From NCBI RefSeq assembly GCF_006716865.1, contig NZ_VFPT01000003.1, positions 1 through 64,000 on the forward strand: a stretch of DNA of 64,000 nucleotides, read 5' to 3'. Positions 1 through 8,900 of the stretch are shown piece after piece. This DNA is from Roseinatronobacter monicus. GTDB taxonomy: Bacteria; Pseudomonadota; Alphaproteobacteria; Rhodobacterales; Rhodobacteraceae. The position numbers were made by a program, and so were the translations under genes. Each line of letters starts with the position of its first letter. Within the stretch, counting starts at the first letter, position 1. The notes under the pieces were generated by a model. That model had not been told where the DNA came from and did no database searches. It saw nothing but the letters and a program-made list of their open reading frames with translations.

Positions 1-268
1 CATCAGCGACATTCGGGGCACAAAATGCTGCGCAGTGCATGAGTACCGGTTCTGGAAAGCTGCGCCGGAGCATCGTGTTCGTCCTGACCGACGACAATGG
101 GCCGGTCGCTTGATCGTGTCACGACTCGCGAGCCCGTCAGTTGGGCTTTGTTTAGCGTGCCAAAGCCTGCGTGCGCCCCCAATGCCCCCTCGATATTCAA
201 TCCCATCGACATGACATGCCGCCCAAAGCATAATAAATGATGGGCACCCGCGACACTCGGATCATCGT
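1..268. other. Non-coding start of window, no gene supported
   Basis: I see no convincing gene here. The first ~110 bases resemble 47561-47670 at several short blocks, for example CATCAGCGAC, AAAATGCTGCGC and CTGACCGAC followed by a G-rich stretch. Both look like decayed relics of one sequence. Confidence 0.4.
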
Positions 269-1096
269 ATGCGCAAGATCATACCACCCTCTAACCAAGT
301 CCAGCTCGACCTTTTTTCACCGGATTGTTCGCCGTCAGAGCCCGTGACGCCTGCTGAGACCATAGCCGCGCACAAACCCGCTGCCGCCCCGTCGGTGCCA
401 CCAGAAGAGATGAGCGACGAGTGCTTGCTTACGGAATTTCCAAGGGCGTCGGTGGCCGCCGTCTCGGCTCTGGGCGCTGAACTAATCAAACGGCGCCCAG
501 CGGGCTGGCAAGAGGCCGCCATCAAGCTGTGGTGCCGCTTTCGTGGCTTTGGGGGTGAGAGACCCATGGTTGAGCAAGAGATCATCCTCACAATGGCGGT
601 CGAAACCGCCGATCGACGCTTGCTGGAAGCGATTATGGTCGAGGGGCAGATTCTGCCTTGCTTTGAGCCTTTCCTGGTCCGCGCGGCGGCAGCAAATGGG
701 GCGGCGCTTCCAACGGAAATGGTAGAGGCTGGTCTGCGCAACAAACAGGCAGATGTGCGCTGCGCGGCCCTGCGTTTGGCAGTAATATCCGGCCTTGGGC
801 GGGATGACATCTATGCAAGCCTAACGGACCCTGTACGCGAGGTCCGCCGAGCGGCAGCGATCACCCTTGCCGAGGCTGGAGAAGAGGCGGCACGCGATAT
901 GCTACTCTGCGAGATGCTGGTTCGGCCAAGTCGGCCCCTGCTTGAGGCTCTCAGCTTTGTCGCGAATGAGGACGTCGTCATCCGGCTTGGGCAGCTCGGG
1001 CGTCAAAAACCCGAATGGTGCGAAGTCGTGATTGCTGTGCTGGATACCATCGATCACCCCAAGGCGGGAAAGGTTATCGCGAGCCTGATGAACTGA
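269..1096 (+). CDS. HEAT-repeat-like hypothetical protein
   Basis: This 275-aa protein has a low-complexity, proline-rich N-terminus (about residues 10-50). The rest is alpha-helical and Ala/Leu/Arg-rich, with recurring short helical pairs such as DPVREVRRAAAITLAEAGEE near residue 190. That pattern is typical of HEAT/PBS-lyase-type repeats, a protein-protein interaction scaffold. No catalytic motif or membrane segment is visible. It stands alone on the plus strand with a weak ribosome-binding site, so the ATG at 269 is only the likeliest start. The nearest obvious terminator is about 300 bases downstream. The function is unknown and the repeat assignment is by eye. Confidence 0.6.
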   Translation: MRKIIPPSNQVQLDLFSPDCSPSEPVTPAETIAAHKPAAAPSVPPEEMSDECLLTEFPRASVAAVSALGAELIKRRPAGWQEAAIKLWCRFRGFGGERPMVEQEIILTMAVETADRRLLEAIMVEGQILPCFEPFLVRAAAANGAALPTEMVEAGLRNKQADVRCAALRLAVISGLGRDDIYASLTDPVREVRRAAAITLAEAGEEAARDMLLCEMLVRPSRPLLEALSFVANEDVVIRLGQLGRQKPEWCEVVIAVLDTIDHPKAGKVIASLMN

Positions 1097-1485
1097 TCAG
1101 TTTGCCATGCCGCTGTCGCGTAACCCTGAAATCGGCTCTGCCTCAGTCTGTGCGGCACCGGCAGACGCCGAAAGCTGTCATCGCCATTCAGGGAACCTGG
1201 CAAGATGCGGACATCCAGATCGCACCATAACACCATATAAGGGCTCCATGCCAGACGAGCATACAAAATATAGTGCATTCTGTATTGTAGAATCGGTTGC
1301 GTGCAGAATATACTCAATCAAGATCAGGCATTCGCTGTCGATCTGCTCCTGAGCCAGCAACCGCCTGTGCTGTCTCACATGCCTTATACTGGGCCAGCTT
1401 TATGCTGGCCCATTTTTCATTTGCCTATCTGGCGCTGCTCGAGGTTTTCGTCATCGCCATCAGATTTCATGACATTGGAGATAGA
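1097..1485. other. Intergenic stretch with one terminator
   Basis: No gene is supported here. The only clear structure is the hairpin at 1391-1420, listed separately. The sequence is less GC-rich than the neighbouring genes. Confidence 0.4.
1391..1420 (+). terminator. Rho-independent terminator
   Basis: GGGCCAGC (1391-1398), a 5-base loop and GCTGGCCC (1404-1411) form a perfect 8-bp GC-rich stem, followed by ATTTTTC. It would stop plus-strand transcription from the HEAT-like gene or from an unseen small transcript. Confidence 0.8.
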
Positions 1486-1796
1486 GATCTCGAGGCGCTG
1501 TCGCTCGCGAAACTGCGCAAATTGCATGAACGACATCGACAAGGCGATCACCACCACCTATGAGGGCCGGCAAAAGGCAGAGGCCCGCGCCAAGGTGGAA
1601 GCCTTCGCCAAAGACCTGGGCTATTCGCTGGCCGAACTCAGGGGCGGGGATGCAAAACCCAAGCGCGCGCGCCCCTGCAAAATACCGCCACCCTGAAAAC
1701 CCGGCGCTCACCTGGCCCGGCCAGGGACGCAAACCGCTGTAGCTCAACGAGGCGTTGGAGGCGGGCAAATCCGCAGCGGACATGGAAATCGGTTGA
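1486..1796 (+). pseudogene. Decayed H-NS/HvrA-like gene
   Basis: This stretch aligns along its length with the intact H-NS-like gene at 41765-42085. It matches DLEALSL, LRKLH, the KAEARAKVEAF block, LGYSLAEL and the C-terminal GQGRKPL core. It has lost the start codon. It carries a one-base insertion after the LRKLH codons and further frame changes in the Lys/Pro-rich linker. A TAG stop replaces the tryptophan codon after the conserved RKPL. The final residues before TGA at 1796 still resemble the intact C-terminus. No other part of the duplicated module is seen beside it. Confidence 0.85.
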
Positions 1797-1879
1797 TGAA
1801 CGATGTCGCTATCAAGCCAACCAAGGTGAGCAGTTGGACATGTCGCGGTTCGTTGCGAGGGCCTGCAAACGCCGATTTT

Positions 1880-2899
1880 TCACGCGATCCCCGCAAGCGC
1901 ATCAATCAACGCATCCGCATCGGCAGGACCGACATCGAGATGCGTGACCATGCGCAAGCGTTTAGGCCCAACAACGGTCACAGTGACATTCTTTTCCCGC
2001 AACCGCCGCGCTGTTTCCCGCGCATCTGGCGCGTGGTCGGCGAGATCGGCCATCACGATGTTGGTGTCTACCCGCATGACGCTCTTGATCAGCGGAAGCA
2101 CTGAGAGCCTTGCGCCTATCGATTGTGCGAGCGCGTGATCTTCTGCCAGACGGTCTACATGGTGATCAAGTGCATAAAGACACATAGCGGTCAGAACCCC
2201 GGTCTGACGCATTGCCCCGCCCCAACGCCGCTTCAGCAGCCACGCTTGTGCGATAAAATCATGCGAGCCGGCAAGCACTGCGCCAACCGGACAGCCAAGC
2301 CCTTTGGTGAAGGCGATCCAGGCACTGTCGAAACCGCGCGCATATTCCGCGGCCGGGATACCGGTTGCGACTTGCGCATTGAGCAGCCGCGCCCCGTCCA
2401 GATGCGTGGCAAGCCCTGCCTCTTGCGCCGCAAGGACCACGCCATTCAACTGCTCCAAAGGCCAGATCGCGCCACCGGCAAGATTCGCGGTCTGCTCCGC
2501 GACAAGCAGGCGTGACCGAGGGGCATGGGCAGAACGTGGTCGAATGGCCGCACCCAACTGCTCGGGCGTCAGCATTCCTCTTTCGCTGTCGATCGGATAC
2601 ATCATCACACCCGACAGCGCAGCCGGTCCGCCGCTCTCGGCAAAAATGATGTGGCTTTCGCGTGTACAGATGACCTCATCACCCGGGCGGGTATGCACTG
2701 CGATGGCAATCTCGTTGCACATTGTGCCCGAGGGCAGGAAAAGCGCGGCCTCCATGCCCAGCATTTCCGCCACCCGGGCACAAAGCTCAAGTGTCGGCGG
2801 ATCTGCGTCATGGCGCTCATCCCCAAGGGGAACGTCAAGCGCGGCCTCGCGCATCGCGCGCGTCGGGCGGGTTTGAGTGTCGGAGTAAAAATCGTGCAT
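1880..2899 (-). CDS. Low-specificity L-threonine aldolase family protein
   Basis: This 339-aa PLP enzyme of the threonine aldolase/beta-eliminating lyase family would cleave L-threonine or L-allo-threonine to glycine and acetaldehyde in the cytoplasm. The N-terminal YSDTQTRPT and the LPSGTMCNE segment are family hallmarks. HLDGAR (about 167-172) supplies the residues stacking on and binding PLP, and the lysine in FTKGLGCPVG (about K199) is the expected Schiff-base lysine. The length is normal for the family. It is the only metabolic gene in this part of the window and sits between a decayed H-NS gene and the start of duplicated module A, so it reads as cargo. The exact substrate range cannot be told from sequence. 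Confidence 0.9.
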   Translation of the reverse strand: MHDFYSDTQTRPTRAMREAALDVPLGDERHDADPPTLELCARVAEMLGMEAALFLPSGTMCNEIAIAVHTRPGDEVICTRESHIIFAESGGPAALSGVMMYPIDSERGMLTPEQLGAAIRPRSAHAPRSRLLVAEQTANLAGGAIWPLEQLNGVVLAAQEAGLATHLDGARLLNAQVATGIPAAEYARGFDSAWIAFTKGLGCPVGAVLAGSHDFIAQAWLLKRRWGGAMRQTGVLTAMCLYALDHHVDRLAEDHALAQSIGARLSVLPLIKSVMRVDTNIVMADLADHAPDARETARRLREKNVTVTVVGPKRLRMVTHLDVGPADADALIDALAGIA

Positions 2900-2939
2900 C
2901 GAACCTGTCAGCTATTTATCCGCCCTGTGACAAGCCGTC

Positions 2940-3059
2940 TCAGGAGGCTTTTTTCAGGGCCTTGCGGGCGGTTTTCAGCTTGGCTTCCTGCCTAGCGACT
3001 TTTGCCTTGCGCGATTTGACTTCTTTCTTGAGCTTCTTGATCTCGGGTTTCTTGGCCAT
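2940..3059 (-). CDS. Small lysine-rich protein, copy A
   Basis: This 39-aa, highly basic peptide starts MAKKPEIKKLKKEVKSRKAK and ends in LKKAS. It is almost all Lys, Ala, Arg and Glu in an amphipathic helical pattern. An equally long copy with two conservative differences lies at 24584-24703, and preservation of the frame through divergence supports it as a real gene. Such basic peptides often bind nucleic acid, but nothing here proves that. It is the most downstream gene of the minus-strand module. Confidence 0.7.
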   Translation of the reverse strand: MAKKPEIKKLKKEVKSRKAKVARQEAKLKTARKALKKAS

Positions 3060-3244
3060 GATGCTATCCTCGCATGTCGCCGACCCTCCCCCATGGTACG
3101 TCGGCACCGGCCACTATTGACCAAAAACCCTGCGAATACAAATCTCAGCGCGGCTGCAACATCTCGGGTGGGTCAAACGTCACCCTGCGTTGCGCACAGC
3201 GCGCACGCGCGCAAAATGCCAAGGCACAGACGGCACCACGCAGG

Positions 3245-3532
3245 TCACGCATATCCCCGCCGCTGCTTCACGCGCGCGAGTTTCATCAGCGCGGTCACGG
3301 CCTGCCCTTCATCGGCATGCGGCTCGACCATCATCTGGCCGCGATATCCGATGCGGCCCCATTCGCGCACAAGGCTGGCACCGCCGAACAGGTCCGGCTG
3401 GATGCTCATGCGGTAAAAGCGGCGCATGTTGCGCTCAGGATCGACCCGGCGCATCTGCAGGTCGGTCGGGAAGATTTCCAATTGGCTGACAGTATCAAAC
3501 ATGTCGCAATCCGGGCGCGGGGTTTGTGCCAT
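3245..3532 (-). CDS. WGR domain protein, copy A
   Basis: This 95-aa protein is essentially one WGR domain, named for Trp-Gly-Arg. It contains RRFYRMSIQPDLFGG, then VREWGRIG, then a C-terminal helix ending in RRGYA. WGR domains are small nucleic-acid-binding modules found in PARPs, in MolR-type proteins and as stand-alone plasmid proteins. The ATG at 3532 gives the domain a natural N-terminus and matches the copy at 24889-25176. It lies 72 bases downstream of the DUF2493 gene on the same strand, so they may share a transcript. Confidence 0.85.
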   Translation of the reverse strand: MAQTPRPDCDMFDTVSQLEIFPTDLQMRRVDPERNMRRFYRMSIQPDLFGGASLVREWGRIGYRGQMMVEPHADEGQAVTALMKLARVKQRRGYA

Positions 3533-3604
3533 GATATCAGGGGAAAGCGCGTGCTTCCACCGTGATGTCCGCCGCTGTGTTGTCCCCCGTGAGGGGAAAG
3601 GGGC

Positions 3605-4540
3605 TCACGCCCCCTTCTCAAACTTCATGACCGGGATGCCCAGCTTGCGGGCCTTGTCGGCGAGGTTCTCCTGGATGCCATTGCCCGGGAAGACCAGAAC
3701 ACCCACCGGCAGCACATCCAGCATCGCGTCATTGCGCTTGAACGGCGCGGCCTTGGCGTGCTTGGTCCAGTCAGGCTTGAAGGCCACCTGCGTCACCCCC
3801 CTCGCCTCAGCCCATTTGGCGGCGATGAGTTCTGCACCCTTCGGGCTTCCCCCATGCAAGAGCACCATATCGGGATGTTTGGTCCGGACCTGGTCGAGCT
3901 TGCCCCAGATCAGGCGGTGATCGTTGAAGTCGCTGCCACCAGTGAGGGCAACCTTGGGACCTGCGGGCAGCATCACCTCGGTTTCCGCGCGGCGCTTGGC
4001 GGCCAGGAAATCGCGGCTGTCGATCAGCGCTGCGGTCATGTGCTGGCGGTTCACCATCGATCCGGTGCGGGGGCGCCAGGCGGACCCCGTGTGATGGACA
4101 AACTCTGTGGCGGCGTGATCGCGCATCATGTCCATGCAGTTGCGCCGCTCGACAAGAGTTAGCCCCTCGGCCATCAGGCGCTCGAGCTCGGTGGATTTCA
4201 CCTCGGAGCCGTCCTGCTCGCGCTGGAGGCGGCGCTGCGCCTGCTCGTTCTCGTCGAGCGACCGCTCGACCCTCGCCGTGGCGCGGTGGAAGAGGTTGAC
4301 CTGGCCCCAGAGCAGTTCCTCCATGTCGGGTTCCATGCGGGTGTCTTCCAGCGTGCCGACGAGGGCATCGAAGATATCGGCCGCCGCGCGGCGCAGGTGA
4401 TCGGCATCCGGCATCGGGCGCGGATCGGGCTCGTCTTCAAAGGGGCGGTAGCCATAGAGCTGCAGCTCTTCGAGCGCATGGGCGGTCTGGGATACGGTCT
4501 GGGCGGGGTCATAGGCATCCTCATGGGTCTGGATCGTCAT
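3605..4540 (-). CDS. DUF2493 (SLOG-fold) protein, copy A
   Basis: This 311-aa cytoplasmic protein is helical in its first half. The C-terminal ~120 residues match the DUF2493/YspA-like SLOG fold: KVALTGGSDFNDHRLIW, then VLLHGGSPKGAE, then VLVFPGNG. Such domains are thought to bind nucleotide or ADP-ribose derivatives, and are frequent on plasmids and phages. I prefer the ATG at 4540 because GGAGG lies nine bases upstream. An in-frame ATG at 4579 would add 13 basic residues. Copy B (25248-26183) differs at only a handful of residues. Confidence 0.85.
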   Translation of the reverse strand: MTIQTHEDAYDPAQTVSQTAHALEELQLYGYRPFEDEPDPRPMPDADHLRRAAADIFDALVGTLEDTRMEPDMEELLWGQVNLFHRATARVERSLDENEQAQRRLQREQDGSEVKSTELERLMAEGLTLVERRNCMDMMRDHAATEFVHHTGSAWRPRTGSMVNRQHMTAALIDSRDFLAAKRRAETEVMLPAGPKVALTGGSDFNDHRLIWGKLDQVRTKHPDMVLLHGGSPKGAELIAAKWAEARGVTQVAFKPDWTKHAKAAPFKRNDAMLDVLPVGVLVFPGNGIQENLADKARKLGIPVMKFEKGA

Positions 4541-4664
4541 CTGTTTCTTGCCTCCGGGCTTGTCTCGTCCGCGCGACATCCCGCGCGGCCTTCATGGGCA
4601 GCTCTGAGCCGTCATGGCGGACGACCCTTCACCCCCTCTTCGGGGCCGAAACGCATGTGGAGGA

Positions 4665-4740
4665 GGGCGGCAGGCAGGCTATTTGTTTCGCGATGCAAAG
4701 CGGGATTTATCCCGCGGCGGAAATAGCCTGCCTGCCGCCC
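4665..4740. repeat. Long nested inverted repeat, copy A
   Basis: Arms of 20 bases at 4665-4684 and 4721-4740 (GGGCGGCAGGCAGG... and its exact complement) enclose a second perfect hairpin, GCGGGAT-TT-ATCCCGC, at 4700-4715. It lies in the ~360-base gap between the Toprim and DUF2493 genes, with no gene of its own. The same structure recurs at 26308-26383 with one change that still permits a G-U pair. It could be a terminator or RNA-processing structure, or a small repeat element. Confidence 0.7.
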
Positions 4741-4906
4741 TTGAGGGGGCGGACCCTTTGACGGCAGCACGCCCATCTCTTGAAGGCCGTGTGGGTGTCG
4801 GGGGATGAGATTACCCCGGGAAGAGGCAAGGCGACGGTCCAGAACCGCGACAGGGATCCGTGACCCCTGCCGCGCACTCCCAGACCGCCCCCTTGCGCGG
4901 TGCGGC

Positions 4907-5938
4907 TCAGCCGAACAGGCGCTGCCGATCTTCGGGCCCGATCTGCCCTGCCAGATGCTGGCGCAGCGCCTCCGCGCCGTTCGCCCGCAGATCATCGTTG
5001 AAATCCCCGAGACGCGGTTCCAGCACCCGGACGGCAATCCCGACCTCGGTTGCTCTGGCGCTCAACCGCTCTGCCGCGCGCGCACCCGCAGGATCGCGGT
5101 CGATGGCGATGTAGAGGCGCTGCAAACCCTCCGGCAGCAGGACGGCCCCGAGGTGACCCGATGAGAGCGCCGCCCAGACAGGAAGGCCGGGGACCGCTTG
5201 CGTGAGCGACAACATGGTCTCGATGCCCTCCCCGACCACGAGGATGTTGTCATGCGGGGTCAGCCTGACGGCATTGCCCAAAAGGTGACCCATGGCCCGC
5301 CGCTGCGTTTTGACCGCCGCCTTGTCCTGACCGTCTGGCGCCAACCAGGTGCGATGCACACCCTGCAAGGCCCCTGCCCCATCGGTGACAGCCGCGATCA
5401 GCGCCGGTCTGGGGAGGCTCCGGGTCTGGCCCTCATCCCGATGCCAGCACTTGGGGTGGAAGCGCAGGGCCCTCATCGTGCCGCCTTGGGTGAGGCCCCG
5501 GGCGCGGAGGTAAGTGTCGGCAAGCGTGCCGTTGAGCGGCTTTGCGGCCGCAAACAGGCGCGCCGCTGCTGCTGGCGTGCCACCGGGGGGTTTGGGTTTC
5601 CTTAGTGCTGGCGCATCCGGCATCACCGGCATTGGGCGGCCAAGATGCGTGCGGGCCTCGTCTAGGAGTTCGGGAAACCGCGTGATCCCCGTGCGCGCAC
5701 GGATGATGTCCAGCAGATCCCCATATTGCGACGTCGCGGAATCACTCCATTTTCCGCGCGCGCCCGGCCCGGACGTTGGCCCGGTCAACCGCACAAAAAG
5801 CGACCGGCCCGGGTTGTTCTGCAGATCGCCCACCATCCAGTAAGACCCTTCCCGCCGCCCGGCGGGAAGGTAATGACGACATACGCTTTCCGCGTTTTGC
5901 GCAAGTTCGCGCAGAAGATCTTCTGTTTCAACCGACAT
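4907..5938 (-). CDS. Toprim domain protein, primase-like, copy A
   Basis: This 343-aa protein has an N-terminal region with SYWMVGDLQN and GKWSDSATSQYGDLLD, which resembles the degenerate zinc-finger/CHC2-like part of plasmid primases. A middle domain follows, then a Toprim fold with VVGEGIETMLSL (catalytic Glu) and IAIDRDPAG (metal-binding DxD). These proteins handle DNA replication or transfer of mobile elements. I chose the ATG at 5938, which keeps the same N-terminus as copy B (26551-27582). Upstream in-frame codons run into the neighbouring gene. It begins 15 bases after the stop of the methylase/helicase gene, so the two are almost surely co-transcribed. Confidence 0.85.
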   Translation of the reverse strand: MSVETEDLLRELAQNAESVCRHYLPAGRREGSYWMVGDLQNNPGRSLFVRLTGPTSGPGARGKWSDSATSQYGDLLDIIRARTGITRFPELLDEARTHLGRPMPVMPDAPALRKPKPPGGTPAAAARLFAAAKPLNGTLADTYLRARGLTQGGTMRALRFHPKCWHRDEGQTRSLPRPALIAAVTDGAGALQGVHRTWLAPDGQDKAAVKTQRRAMGHLLGNAVRLTPHDNILVVGEGIETMLSLTQAVPGLPVWAALSSGHLGAVLLPEGLQRLYIAIDRDPAGARAAERLSARATEVGIAVRVLEPRLGDFNDDLRANGAEALRQHLAGQIGPEDRQRLFG

Positions 5939-5952
5939 GGACCGCATCTTTT

Positions 5953-8900
5953 TCAACCATTGCGTGCATGTAGGCCAGCCACGGGCAGGCGCGCAAGCAA
6001 CTGCTTTAGAACCGTAATCCCGCGCGGATCCGTCGGGCAGAACAGCCGCAGCTTCCACGCGATGATTTCCGAGAAGAAGCCATCGGCCTTCAGCCGGTCC
6101 TTGGCGGCCTCGGTGAACCCGGAGAGCTCGATCCGGTTCACGCCCATGACGCGGGAGCGGTGAAGTTCCATCCCCTCGGCCAGCCGCACCACCGTCTTGC
6201 CCTCGAGAACAAGGGCATGGACCTGCGCCGCTGTCAGTTTTGGTGCATCCTCCGCCAGCGTGGTTGCGACCCAGGCGGGCGAAACGCGGCGGCCAATGAT
6301 GCGTTGGCCGTCATCGGTTTGCAGCCGGTAGACGCGGGTTTCATCCTGCGGCAGTTGCTTCCAGATCGGCAGCAAGAGCCCCGCCACGATGTGCAGGGTG
6401 GACTCGCTGAACTCTGGCACCTCGGCCAGTTCCGCCGTCCAGGCGGCAGTGAACGCCGCGCGGTCGGCTTCCAGCCAGTGGGTGTCCTCCATGATTTTGG
6501 CCGGAACCGTGCTGGCATCAAGCGGGCGGATCAGCCGCAGGCGGGGCTCTATCGTGCCATCATCCAGCATCAAGCTGGTGGCGGGCACCTGCACCGCAGC
6601 CCGGTTTGAGCGGCTGTTGACCAGAAGGCGTGCCTTCGGGTCGTCGAGCCAGTCCAGCGCATCCGCCAGCGACAGCGGCGTGTTGCGCCGTTTTTCCGCA
6701 ATGGTGAGCAGCTGGGTTTCGGCGCCAGAGCCGGGATGGGTGTAGATCACCCTTGCATCGGTGACGCGAAAGCTTTCGGCGCGCAGCGTCTCGAGACCGA
6801 GGTCATAGACCCCGGCGGCGATGGCGCCCTCGATGCGCGCGTCGAGCAAGTCCTCAAAGGCCGCAAACAGCACGCCCTGCATATCAATCGTCAGCGCCAG
6901 CAGGCGATTGAGGAAGGTGGTGATGGGGGGCAGGTCGTCCTTCAGACCGTTGTCATCGGTCAGGCTGAGGCCCGTCGCATCCTCGAACGCCTCCAGCGAG
7001 CAGCCCGCCACATCGCCGCGATGCAGTTTGCGGTAGAGCTGGCGCAGCGCGTCGCGGGCATAGGGCGACTCGAGATTGTCTTCGGGCCGGAACAGCCCTT
7101 GCCCCCCGGTCTGGCGCTGGCCGCGCGTGATGGCACCCAGCGTGTCGAGGCGGCGGGCGATGGTGGAGAGGAACCGTTTCTCCGCCTTCACATCGGTGGC
7201 GACGGGGCGGAACAGTGGCGGTTGCGCCTGATTGGTGCGGTTGGTCCGGCCAAGGCCCTGGATCGCCGCATCGGCCTTCCAGCCCGGCTCAAGGAGGTAA
7301 TGGACCCGCAGGCGCTGGTTTTTCACCCCGAGATCGGCATGGTAGCTGCGCCCCGTGCCGCCGGCATCCGAGAAGATCAGGATGCGCTTCTGGTCATCCA
7401 TGAAGGCGGCAGTTTCCGCGAGATTGGCTGAGCCCGCGCGGCTTTCCACGACAAGGCGCGCGGCAGGACCCTCGCCCTTGCGCACGATGCGGCGCGAGCG
7501 GCCTGTGACCTCGGCCACGAGATCGGTCCCGAAGCGCTGCACTATCTGGTCGAGCGCGCCCGGGACGGGCGGCAGGCTTGCCAGATGCTCGATCAGCGCA
7601 TCGCGCCTACGCACCGCCTCGCGGCATTCCACCGGCTGGCCATCGCGCGTGACAGGCCGCGAAGACAGGTTGCCCTCGCTGTCGGTGAAGGGCTCAAACA
7701 GCTGCACCGGGAAGGAATGGGCGAGGTAGTCCAGGCACGCATCCCTCGGCGTGATGTCAACGCGGACGTCATTCCATTCATCCGTGGGGATGTCTGACAG
7801 GCGGCGTTCCATCAGCGCTTCGCCGGTGGAGACGATCTGGATGACCGCTGCATGGCCTGCTGCCAGATCGGCTTCAATGCTGGAAATGAGGGTGGGGGTT
7901 TTCATGGAAGTGAGCAGATGGCCGAAGAAGCGCTGCTTGGCGGACTCGAAAGCCGAGCGGGCGGCGGACTTGGCCTGGCGGTTCAGCGTACCGCCGGATT
8001 CGCCTGTCGAGCTGGCCGGGCCAGTAATGTTGGCCGCTTCCAGCGCCGCGGACAGGTTCCGATGTATGACTCCGAAGGCGAGCGCATATGCATCATAGAT
8101 GCCGCGCTGCTCGGGACTGAGCGCGTGAACCAGCATCTCGTATTCGACGCCGTCATAAGAAAGCGACCGGGCGGTGTAGAGGCCAAGCGACCGCAGATCG
8201 CGGGCAAGGACTTCCATCGCGGCGACGCCGCCTGCCTCGATGGCCTGGACGAACTCCGCACGGGTGGTGAACGGAAAGTCCTCCCCGCCCCAGAGGCCGA
8301 GGCGTTGCGCATAGGCGAGGTTATGCACCGAGGTCGCGCCCGTGGCCGAAACATACACGACGCGCGCATTGGGCAACTTGTGCTGCAGGCGCAGGCCCGC
8401 CCTGCCCTGCTGCGATGCCTCGGTGTCACCGCGCTCGCCCTTGGACCCTGCGGCGTTGGCCATGGCATGGCTTTCGTCAAACAGGATCACCCCGTCGAAA
8501 TCCGCCCCGAGCCAGTCGACGATCTGATCGACGCGGGACTTTTTTGCGCCCCGCTCTTCCGAACGCAGCGTGGCATAGGTGGTGAAGAGAATGCCTTCCG
8601 TAAGCGGAATGTCCTTGCCTTGGGCAAAGCGCGAGAGCGGCGTGACGAGCAAGCGTTCCTGCCCGAGGGCCGACCAATCGCGCTGCGCATCCTCCAACAG
8701 CTTGTCGCTTTTGGAAATCCAGAGCGCCTTGCGCCGTCCCTGCGCCCAGTTGTCCAGAACAATTCCGGCCGACTGGCGGCCTTTGCCCGCACCGGTGCCA
8801 TCGCCGAGGAAGAAGCCACGGCGGAAGCGGATGGCGTCCACGGCACCGTCGGGCGCGGCTGAGACCATGTCGCCAGTTTCATCAATGCACCACGAGCCAG

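Noticed and set aside
7852..8862. 336-codon plus-strand frame
   Set aside because: It is antisense to the methylase/helicase. The frame is not preserved in the other module.
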